Source: Myxocyprinus asiaticus (Eukaryota; Chordata; Actinopteri; Cypriniformes; Catostomidae). From it: a DNA stretch of 64,000 nucleotides. Under the pieces are notes generated by a model. The model searched no databases. It saw only the letters and a program-made list of their open reading frames with translations, and had not been told where the DNA came from. The position numbers were made by a program, and so were the translations under genes. Below are positions 35,201 to 47,200 of the stretch, piece by piece; the stretch's first letter is position 1; each line of letters opens with the position of its first letter. The stretch is taken from positions 20,792,001-20,856,000 of the forward strand of contig NC_059347.1 of the NCBI RefSeq assembly GCF_019703515.2. Direction: 5' to 3'.

Positions 35201-38200
35201 CCAAACCCTGCCGACAGAGCAAAATCAGCATTTACATGTAGTAGCACATTTGAAATGAAACTTGCTGATTTCCCAGAATTGGGTGACATCACACTCAACA
35301 ACCCCACAGCAAACTCTTGGCACCAGGAACCATCAACAGTTGCTGGTGCAGTCATGCCAGCAGAGCGACAGAGTTCACCAGCAGTCATCTGTAAGGTAAC
35401 TTTCATGCATGGTAGTTTGGGACAAAGAACACATAGTTTTGTTCAAGCACACACTGTTAACTAAAACCTCCTGGCTTTGCTGGCTCACTGAAATTTGGCA
35501 GTTGTTGTTTATTTTATTAAAATTAGAATGTATCAAAGCGAAGAACCAAGTCGGCTCAGCAACTGCCATCGAGTGGAAAGAGTGACCTTCTGTCAGCTGT
35601 CACAGAAGGTAAAGATTGTGCTGATTTGCTTCAGAATATGTCAACATGAAATGCCATTCACAACCCATTTTACTTCCATCATGTGACATATTTCTGAGTG
35701 AAACAGTATATTCAATGTGGAAAAAATGTAGGGTGGGACTTCATTTGATCTCTAGGAATCATCGGATCATAAAAGATAGTGTCGAGAAGGTGATGGATAT
35801 TTGCAGGGGAGGGGTTGAAAAATAAAAGGGCTTGGTGATGTCAGCCAAAATGGAAAGTCGCTGCAGAGGCAAAGCAAGTTTTTGCATTTTGATGAAAGAT
35901 TATGAAGACACATTTTTTTCATACTAAGAACAGCAATGTATATGAAGAATTAAATACTGTAATTTTTTATATATTGTTGACCTTAATGTTATTATTAATA
36001 ATTCTTTAATTGGATTTCCATCTTAGAAATTCATTGTGAAATAAATGAAATGCACCATTCTGTTTGAAATGCAATCTTATTTAGATCCGGATAGTGCAAT
36101 AGCCAATCCCATTGGATCTCCTGCACCGTCCTGGGCAAATATTGCCTCTCAGCCTCCCAAAGTCATCCAGAAAATTCCCAAACCCAGCGCATCCTCTCAG
36201 GTTCAATTGTGCATTGCCTATTGGCATGTTGAGTCTATACTGTACTACATAGAGGCAATATATTATGCAACTAAAGGTTAAAGTTCTAACATGTTTTACT
36301 GTATTAAGGAGGATTTATCGGCACAACCAGCAGAACCGAAAACAGAGAAGAAGAGAAGAAAGAAAAAGAAGAAATCCAAAGCTGAAGACACAAAGGAGCA
36401 GACACCAGAGGAACATCTCGTACAGCAGGAACCTCCAAAGTTTGAGGTGAAATCTGTTTATTTATGTCACGTCTGAAATGGTATTTTCTAAGAATGAGAT
36501 TTAAGTTTCATGTTGAAGTTGTTTTCTTTTGGAAATTGTTACACAAATGTACTGTATTCACCATTTTGAGATTGAAACTTTTTATTTGCTTATTGAAATA
36601 TTTTGTTATATGTTTCCTTCTTTTCCTCACTTTCTGGCATTCTCTAGTTAAATTAAATTGGCAAAAGTGTAATTGTGAATGACTAAGTTGTGTTTGTAGG
36701 ATAAAGAGGAGTTTCCAGACCTGTCGCTTGCATTTGTGAGTTCATTCTTTGAGCAAGAGCACATTCTGATACCAGCACTTTATGGAAAACCTTTGAATAC
36801 CAATGACTGAAATGTGCACCTGTTCATTATTTGCATTGTACCATCTGTAATTGTATTGATTCAGGAGCACAAAGGACATTTTGGAGCTCAGAAAGAAGGA
36901 TTTTCTCTAAATTCGGAGATAAAATACAAATCCACTACATCCACTTCTGCCTCAAGTGACACTAAGAAAACACAGGTGTGTGTTTTGTTTGTGCATTGCT
37001 TAAACCCTAACAAATAATCTAATAAATCCTGTACTTGTAAAAGTCTGGAGGGTCTAATATTAGATCTAATTGAGCTTGAGAAGACCATACAGACCATACA
37101 ATGTAAAATGGGCCATTAGTTAAAATGAGTTAAACTGGCTTTTCTGAAAACAGTGAGACATTGATTCTTATTCCATTTTATCTCAGCAGACTAGTCAGAA
37201 GAAGTCAAAAGTTCCCGTACAGCTTGACCTTGGAAACATGCTGACAGTTCTTGAACAGAAGCAACAGTCTCATAAATCGAAACAAGACCAGCGACCAGTA
37301 ATACTATCAGGTATTTGGCTGTATAATAAAATATAACTTGCTTTGGACCTTTCAAATAGATTAATAGTGTTCTAATTCATTTAAAGTCTTTGCATGACAC
37401 AATATAATATGTATTGCATGTGATTTACAAATAATATTTTGGTTTCTTAGTTGGTGGAGCTCTACCTGTAGTCCACAAAGAACTTTCAGTTCAGAAGAAG
37501 CCTTGGCAGCAAGAGAAGGCACCTCACAACCCACTTGACTCCACCTGTCCTTTAGTGAAAAAGGGAAAGCAACGAGAAGTTCCTAAGGCAAAGAAACCAA
37601 CACCTCTCAAAAGAGTGAGTTCAGTGCATGCATAAAATGTGCACTTAAATGTGCTGTGTGTAATTTCTGCACCACTAGCGTCATCAAACAGAACTGCAAT
37701 CTGCTTGTTCGACTGGGTCCAATGTAGTAACATTAGGCCCTTTCCCACCTACAGGCCTGGTATATTTCCTTTATTAACATTCTAGATGAGAACTCTTAAG
37801 TAGAACGGGACACCCATGGAGACTTTTCCCCTCTTGCAGTCACACTCACAAAAGTAATCCCCTTAGTGACGTCATCTATTATTGACCATTTTTCTTGTGA
37901 CGTTGTTTGCATGAGCAATTCAAAAGCAAGAACATCAGTGGAGGACGCAGGGATCGCAGCTACTTTTTTGTTGGGGCTGTTTTACACTAACTTATCAGAG
38001 CTGCATCAGAAAACGTAGGCAGCTGCCTAATCAGTTAAAGGTTTAACCGACAATGTTTTTGGTTGAATGGAACTCTTAAAGGGATAGTTGACCCAGTAAT
38101 GAAAATTCTCTCATGATTTACTCACCCTCCTGGCATCACAGATGTGTATGACTTTCTATCTTCTGCAGAACACAAATGAGGATTTTTTGAAGAATATTTC

Positions 38201-41200
38201 AGATCTGTAGGTTCTCACAATGCAAGTGAATGGGTGCCAGAATTCTGAAGGTCCAAAATACACATAAAGGGAGCATAAAAGTAATCCATACGACTCCAGT
38301 GATTAAATCCATGTGTTCAGAAGTGATATGATAGGTGTGGGTGAGAAACAGATAAATATTGAAGTAATGTTTTATCATAAATTCTCCTCCCTGCCCAGTA
38401 GGGGGCGATATGCACGAAGAATGTGAATCACCAAAAACAGAAGTAGAAAGTGAAAGTGAAGGAAAAAGGACATAAATATTGATCTTTTTCTCACCCAGAC
38501 CTATCATATTGCTTCAGAAGATATAGATTTAACCACCAGAGTCATCTGGAATACTTTTATGTTGCCCTTATGTGGATTTTTGAGCTTCAAAATGTTGGCA
38601 CCCATTCACTTACATTGTGAGGACCTACAGAGCTGAGATATTCTTCTAAAAATTTTCGTTTGTCTTCTGCAGAAGAAAGAAAGTCATAAACATCTGGGAT
38701 GGCATGAGGGTGAGTAAATGATAAGAGAATGTTCATTTTTGGGTGAACTAACCCTTTAATAAAACTGGTCTCTGAACAGTTTAAAAAGCACCTTATTTCA
38801 TCCTACCTCATTAGACTGTCTCCGAAGGCAGTATTTTTCAGTTTTCGGACACAGCCTGTGTCTTCAGGTTACAGTTTACAGTGGACATGCGAGCTGTGCA
38901 TGCAGTTGGTGTCCCTGAAGCCAGAGTGAGAGGAGAGACGAGGCATTGGAGACGCTGTTTAACCACACAGCACACGCTGAATTCAGCGGACAATATGTTG
39001 AAAATGCACTATAAACCTAAACTCAGCAAAAAATTATGGGGGTGGGGTGGTAGGGGTCAGATTCAAAAGTAACAGTCAGTATCTGGTGTGGCCACCAGTT
39101 GCATTAAGTACTGCAGTGCATCTCCTCATGGACTGCACCAGGTTTGCCAGTTCTTGCTGTGAGATGGTACCCCACTCTTCCACCAAGGCACTTGCAAGTT
39201 CCTGGACATTTCTGGGGGGAATGGCCCTAGCCCTCACCCTCCGATCCAACAGGTCCCAGACGTGCTCAATGGGATTAAGATCCAGGCTCTTCGCTGGCCA
39301 TGGCAGAACACTGACATTCCTGTCTTGCAGGAAATCACGCACAGAATGAGCAGTATGGCTGGGGGCATTGTCATGCTGGAGGGTCATGTCAGGATGAGCC
39401 TGCAGGAAGGGTACCACATGAGGGAGGAGGATGTCTTCCCTGTAACGCACAGCATTGAGATTGCCTGCAATGACAACAAGCTCAGTCCGATGATGCTGTG
39501 ACACACTGCCCCAGACCATGACGGACCCTCCACCTCCAAATCAATCCTGCTCCAGAGTACAGGCCTCAGTGTAACGCTCATTCCTTCGACGATAAACACA
39601 AGTCTGACCATCACCCCTGGTGAGACAAAACCGTGACTCATCAGTGAAGAGCACTTTTTGCCAGTCCTGTCTGATTCAGCGAAGGTGGGTTTGTGCCCAT
39701 AGGCGACATTGTTGCCGGTGATGTCTGGTAAGGACCTGCCTTACAACAGGCCTACAAGCCCTCAGTCCAGCCTCTCTCAGCCTATTGCGGACAGTCTGAG
39801 CACTGATGGAGGGATTGTGCATTCCTGGTGTAACTCGGGCAGTTGTTGTTGCCATCCTGTACCTGTCCCGCAGGTGTGTTATTCAGATGTACCGATCCTG
39901 TGCAGGTGTTGTTACACGTGGTCTGCCACTGCGAGGACGATCAGCAGTCCTTCCTGTCTTCCTGTAGCACTATCTTGGGCGTCTCGCAGTACAGACATTG
40001 CAATTTATTGCCTTGGCCCCATCTGCAGTCCTCATGCCTCCATGCAGCATGCCTAAGGCATGTTCACGCAGATAAGCAGGGACCCTGGGCATCTTTCTTT
40101 TGATGTTTTTCAGAGTTAGTAGAAAGGTCTCTTTAGTGTCCTAAGTTTTTATAACTGTGACCTAAATTGCCTGCCGTCTGTAAGCTGTTAGTGTCTTAAT
40201 GACTGTTCCACAGGTGCATGTTCATAAATTTTTTATGGTTCATTGAACAAGCATGGAAAACATTGTTTAAACCCTTTACAATAAAGATCTGTAAAGTTAT
40301 TTGGATTTTTACAAAATTATCTTTAAAATACAGTGTCGTGAAAAAGGGGTTTCTTTTTTTGCTGAGTTTATTTATCAGCACAATCTTTTACAATAAAGTC
40401 TTTTATGACTCAACATAAATTACTGCACTGAAATACTCACTCATTGACTTAAAAAAGACGTCTTGATGCAAGTTAACCATGCAGTACAGGCACGCAATGC
40501 TTCCCTCATGTAAACTAGATTTAATGACGGTTTAGTGTACAATAAATTTCAATTACCCACTCTCGATAAACATCTGATTATTTATATCTGTACCTGGAAA
40601 AAGTTGATGTAGTAATCCAGAAATCACTTTAATTTCTGTATAGTCACACAGTATAGATGCGATGAAAAGTCAAAGCATGTCTCCCGATGAAGTCACACAC
40701 ATATGTGAAATGGGTGATCCTCTTTGGATACTTTGTTGGTTTTATTTTATTTCTGTTAAGGGAATTGTAAAATTAGCACAATCCTCTGAGTAGCATGCTA
40801 GCAGCTAGTTTATTTACAAATGGCTGCTGCCGACTCCTCGGGTTTCTCAGTATTTTGTGTGTCATAGGTTTTTGACCAATCACAGGTTACAGTACCTCCC
40901 ACAGTCCTTATCTACCATATTGTGCATCGTGGAAGTAAGCAGCGGCTGCATTTCTGGCGAATGTGTAAACGTTCCGCTGTTATTGACTGCAATGTAAATA
41001 ATTAGAAGGATAATAATACCAGAATTTAGTGATATAAGTTTAAAACTATCACACAACCACAGGATGTACAGCAGAATGATGGCCTAATGTCTGATAATTT
41101 CTAATGTCAGCATTTATAGTAAGAGTAAGTAAATCATTCACTTGTTGCTGTGTTGTTGTATTGAAGAGATGGTAATAAAATCTGTTTCTTACTTTACCGA

Positions 41201-44200
41201 GATCGTGATGATGCAGTGTTTCTTTTCTCCATGTAAAACTCCATTTATATGTACCTGCATAACCTCCGATGATGCCTTTATTTGTTTATTTCCAAAGGCG
41301 ATGTTTCATAAGCCATGCTGAATGCATAATATGCGTGGCAGTTTACTATACACTGCTAAGAAAGAGAGAATGCTCTCTGACAAGAACGGAGAGTAAAGTG
41401 CATTTATTAATTTGCCAAGATGAAACAAGGTGCAGTTTTGGTGCAAAGAAAGTTAAAGCAGCATTTTCCCAGCATCTTTCCTCTGTCTGCTGGTTGTGTA
41501 AAATTTGTGGAGGACTGTCCTGTCAGTGCCTGATCTCTCATTCATTCTGCCTGTGCAACAGTGTGATAAAATGATGGCAAAATGCGATATACGGTAAAAC
41601 TATATGCGTTCAAAACCAATGAGTTTATGAAAATCATAATTAATGTTATAATATGACGACATATATTGCCAGCCTGTAATATAAAGCAGCAATAGCTGGA
41701 AGTGGCTGATACCAGAAGTGGTCCACATTGAAGGTCGATAATGGCGGCACCCTAGTTTTGCTGAAAAATAAGGTGGATACGCCCCAAAAGCACCTACCCC
41801 GGAGTAGGAGCTAAAAATGTCCCCTAAAACGGCTTCGAGGAACTATAGTTCCTCAGGTGCAAAACGGCGAAAAGTACCTAAAATGGGCTTTAGTACCTGC
41901 AGTGGTAAAGGGCCTATTGGCTCAACCAATGGTGTACCTGTTTGGCAATGGCAGACAGTGAGTGTTGAAAACCTGTTTGAGAACAGTTTTGCAATTCCGC
42001 TAGTGGCATTAAAATTACACACTTCACCTTTAAACTCGAATGTACAGACAAATCTCAGTTTTTGACCAGCATTTACAACTTGTGCAATTTTATCATTTAG
42101 GTCATTTTGCGGGAAAGAGAAGAGAGAAAAAAAAACCGCTTGCTAGAGGAGAGAGACCCAGCCAGAGTGGCTACCGAAGCTTGTGAAAAGGAAACTAGTG
42201 AAAACTCCTCTGAAACAAGCCTAACTGACCAGGATCAAAATGTTCTCGCAGGTATTAAACACAACATCCATTTATGGTGTGATAATGATCGTTCTACACA
42301 ATTGATGGGGTTGCTTAGAATCAGAGATGCTCTGGTGTTAAGCTTCTTGGTCCCATCAGTGTGTTTGTAAGGTTTGAATGAGAATGGTCATAATCATTAT
42401 CATTAGATATAGATGACAACCCTGAAGTTGTTGGTACTGAAGAGTCAGAGAGTGACCAGCCTGCTTCACCATCTAATGACACGTTGGAAAACAGCATGGC
42501 AGAAAACGCAACACTAAAAACATGGAATCCCAGTTCCAATCCTAGTCTTCCCAAAATCCACAGCAGGAAGTTCAGAGAGTAAGAAAATCAGATAGCTGTT
42601 TTTGTTTTATTTTTTTTATAAATGAATGACAGATTTTTTTGTGAAATTCTCTAAAACTGTATATATTTCTCCCATTTATTCTCCAGCTACTGCAACCAGG
42701 TGCTTAGCAAAGATGTAGATGAATGTGTGAGCGGCTTACTGAAGGAGCTGGTGAGGTTTCAGGATCGTCTCTATCAGAAAGACCCCATGAAGGCCAGGAT
42801 GAAGCGGCGGCTTGTCATGGGCCTCAGAGAGGTGCTGAAACACCTCAAACTCAAGAAGGTCAAGTGCGTTGTCATCTCACCCAACTGTGAACGGATACAG
42901 TCCAAAGGTAAATTTATAAGATTTACATTAGATTTGCTACATTAAAGGGATAGTTCACCCAAAAATGAAAATTCTTTTATAATTTACTTACCCTCATGCC
43001 ATCCCAGATCTGAATGACTTTCTTTCTTCTGCTGAACACAAACGAAGATTTTTAGAAGAATATTTCAGCTCTGTAGGTCCATTGAATGCAAATGAATGGG
43101 TGTCAAAATGTTGAATCTCCAAAGTCTACATAAGGGCAGCATAAAAGTACTCCAGACAACTCCGATGGTCAAATCCATGTGTTCAGCCATGATATGATAG
43201 GTGTGGGTGAGAAACAGGTAAATATTTAAGTATTTTTTTTACTATAAATTGTCCACCCTGCACAGTCAATCTCCACTTTGCTTTCACTTTCACACTCTTC
43301 TTCTTCTCTTTTTGGTGATTCACAATCTTCGTGCATATCGCCCCCTACTGGGCAGGGAGGAGAATCTATTATAAACAATTACTTAAATATTTACCTGTTT
43401 CTCACCCACAACTATCATATCGTGTCTGAACACATGGATTTAACTACTGGAGTCATAGGAATTACTTTTATGCTCCTTTTATGTGAATTTTGTAGCTTCA
43501 AAATGTTGGCACCCATTCACTTGCATTATATGGACCTACAGAGCTGAAATATTCTTTAAAAATCTTAATTTCCGTTCTGTCATACACATCTGCGATGTTG
43601 GGAGGGTGAGTAAATCATGAGAGAATTTTTATTTTTGGGTGTACTATCCCAAGTTGCAATGGTTATTGTGGCTTTTCAGTAAAATCTGTGATACTAAACA
43701 TTTATTGACATTTAAAGGGCTTATCAGAAATCTAATTTTCCTTGACCTTTTAAGATAAGAGTGTGATTTACAATGAAAACGTACTGTAACTTTCAGACTC
43801 AGAACTTCCTTTACAGTCCAAAAAGACAATTTATTGAAACCGAGTTGGATTTCCATTGTCCGAAACCCTAACATTAACCTATGACTGCAACATTTACACA
43901 TCAATGACACCTACTGAGAAATCAACTACTTGGCCAACTTAACTCGTTGTTCCTAAATGCCAGAACAACTGCTGAAAGTAAAAAGTGTAGAAAGTTCACC
44001 AAACCCTGTGCTGTTCCTAACTGTGTGTAGCACTTGCTGCTCTTCATATACTTCCAAAGTATCCCAATGTTAGGAAACAACTACAGTTGAAGTCAGAAGT
44101 GTCATACTCTTAGGTTGAAGTCATTAAAACTCATTTTTTAACCACTCCACAGATTTAATATTAGCAAATTATAGATTTGGCAAGTCGTTTAAGACATCTA

Positions 44201-47200
44201 CTTTGTGCATGACACGAGTAATTTTTCCAACAATGTTTACAGACAGATTGTTTTACTTTTAATTGACTATATCACAATTCCAGTGGGTCAGAAGTTTACA
44301 TACACTAAGTTAACTGTGACTTTAAGCAGCTTGGAAAATTCCAGAAAATTATGTCAAACCTTTAGGCAATTAGCTTCTGATAGGCTTATTGGAGTCAATT
44401 GGAGGTGTACCTGTGGATGCATTTTAAGGCCTACCTTCAAACTCATCATGGGAAAATCAAAAGAAATCAGCCAAGACCTCAAAGTGCAGATCAATCCTAG
44501 AACAACAGCAAAGGACCTTGTGAAGGTGCTGGAGGAAACAGGTAGACAAGTATCTATATCCACAGTAAAACAAATCCTATATCAACATAACCTGAAAGCT
44601 GCTCAGCAAGAAAGAAGTCACTGCTTCAAAACTGCCATAAAAAAGCCAAACTACAGTTTGTAAGTGCACATGGGGACAAAGATTTTACTTTTTGGAGAAA
44701 TGTCCTCTGGTCTGATGAAATAAATATTGAACTGTTTGGCCATAATGACCATCGTTATGTTTGGAGGAAAAAGGGTGAGGCTTGCAGGCCAAAGAACACC
44801 ATCCCAAACATGAAGCATGGAGGTGGCAGCATCATGTTGTGGGGGTGCTTTGCTGCAGGAGGGACTGGTGTACTTCACAAAATAGACGGCATCATGAGGA
44901 AGGAAAATTATGTGGATATATTGAAGCAACATCTCAAGACATCAGCCAGGAAGTTAAAGCTTGGTCGCAAATGGGTCTTCCAAATGGACAATGGCACCAA
45001 GCATACCTCCAAAGTTGTGGCAAAATGAAGGTATTGGAGTGGCCATCACAAAGCCCTGACCTCAATCCAATAGAAAATTTGTGGGCAGAACTGAAAAAGC
45101 ATGTGCGAGCAAGGATGCCTACAAACCTGACTCCATTACACCAGTTCTGTCTGGAGGAATGGTCCAAAATTCCAGCAACTTATTGTGAGAAGCTTGTGGA
45201 AGGCTATCCAAAACGTTTGACCCAAGTTAAACAATTTAAAGGCAATGCTACCAAATACTAACAGTGTATGTAAACTTCTGACCCACTGGGGATGTGATGA
45301 AAGAAATAAAAGCGGAAATAAATAATTCTCTCTACTATTATTGTGACATTTCACATTCTTAAAATAAAGTAATGACCCTAACTGACCTAATACAGGGAAT
45401 GTTTTCTATGATTAAATATCAGAAATTGTGAAAAACTGAGTTTAAATGTATTTGGCTAAGGTGTATGTAAACTTCAGACTTCAACTGTAAATGTTTATTT
45501 TTAACAAGGTCATTGATAATTTCAGTCGGGTCTTAACAGTTTGAGCTGCACATTTCAGCACAAATTGTATTTTGAACCTCTCACAATGTTATATAGGCTT
45601 CAAAAAGAAGCTGTTATTGAAGGACAGGGCAGTTAAAAAAAATATATTGGACCCAGGTAGGATTTGAGTGCACACATAGCAAAGCACTGTTTCTTATTTC
45701 ATGTGGAAAGAGGATAGAAAGAGGACTTTTAAAGGAGCAAAAACAGCCCTTTTTATTATAAAAGGGACAAACATAATATAAATATAAATTATAGAGTTTT
45801 TGACATAAAAACATTACTAACATAAGTGGATATGGGGAGAGGAATTAAATAATAAAAAATGGTTAATGGTTGAAAATAAGGTTCTACTTTTTAACGTAAG
45901 TAAATGCATTCAGTATCATGAATTACCAATTACAGAATTTATTCATTTTGATTTTGAAAATACAATTGTTCATTAATTTTACAGTTCGTTCATGTTAGTT
46001 CAAAATGCATTTACTAATACTGATATATGCAACTTTTAATTTTAAAACTGTATTGGTATATGTTGAAATAACCATTAACCAAGGTTAATAAGTGCTGTAA
46101 AAGTATTGTTCATTGTTAGTTCCTGTTAAGTAAAGTAATTGAAGTTAACAAATACAACCTTATTATTAATTGTTACCAAAAATGCATAATATGACCTCTT
46201 TAACACTTACTTCAGTGGAAATGGTGTTTTTTTTTTTTCTTCAGTTTAGTTATAGTCCATGAGAAATATGAGAAGTCTTTAGCACCTACAGAACAGTGTA
46301 TTGTAGAGCTGATCTATGATCTCTTGTATTATGCAGGTGGTCTAGACGAGGCTCTTCACACTGTCATTGAAACATGCCGTGATCAAGGCATTCCATTCGT
46401 TTTTGCCTTGTCGAGAAAGGCACTGGGCCGCTGTGTTAATAAAGCCGTCCCTGTCAGCTTGGTGGGCATCTTTAACTATGATGGCGCTCAGGTAAGTCCC
46501 TAAAGTTTCTTGTTTTAGGTCGTTTGAAATATTTTGGCATCATTGAAAGGAAAAAGTTGAACTCGGACACATATAAGGAATCAAAGTCCATTCAAACTTG
46601 TGTAGCATTATTTTAAAAGGAGACATGATAAATTGACCAATTAAAGGAATATTCTGTGTTCAATACATGTTAAGCTCAATCGACAGCATTTGTTGCTTAA
46701 TATTGATTACCACAAAAATTTATTTCGACACGTCCCTCCTTTTCTTTAAAAAAGCAAAAATCTGGGTTACAGTGAGGCACTTACAATGGAAGTGAAATTG
46801 TATTTATTTTTTGTGGTAATCAGCATTATACCACAAATGCTGTCAATTGAGCTTAACCTGTATTGAACCCAGAACATTCCTTTAAATCAGTTATACTGCC
46901 TTCCAGTTCATGTTTGTGCATGTGATTATTTAATGGCCACAGGACCACTATCACAAAATGATTGAGTTATCGGCCGAGGCGAGGAAGGCCTATGAGGTGA
47001 TGATTGCAAATCTCGAGGAAGCATCACAGGAGCAGGAGGAAGTACAGGAAGTGAAGCCACCAGTGGAACCTTCTGAACCTGAAGAGCCAGAGTACAGTAC
47101 GTCTAACTCACTCATTCTTTACTAATTGAAGACCTCACAATTTCACGTTATTGCCTGAAATATTGCATTTTCATTATCCTCTTATTTAACTATTCCATTA

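Larger units (their letters stand above)
37649..42029. mobile_element. Large TTAA-flanked inverted-repeat element carrying later insertions
   Basis: Flanked by TTAA (37645-37648, 42030-42033). The left end ATGTGCTGTGTGTAATTTCT resembles the inverted right end AGGTGAAGTGTGTAATTTTA, and both continue with CCACTAGCG and AACTGCAA-like stretches. It contains a foldback MITE (38080-38755) and a Tc1-like element (39020-40368). The rest, about 2.4 kb, shows no transposase; a 101-codon plus frame at 41269-41574 (several Cys, no known motif) is the longest. It nearly fills the SECISBP2 intron 37615-42100. Family unassigned. Confidence 0.5.
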
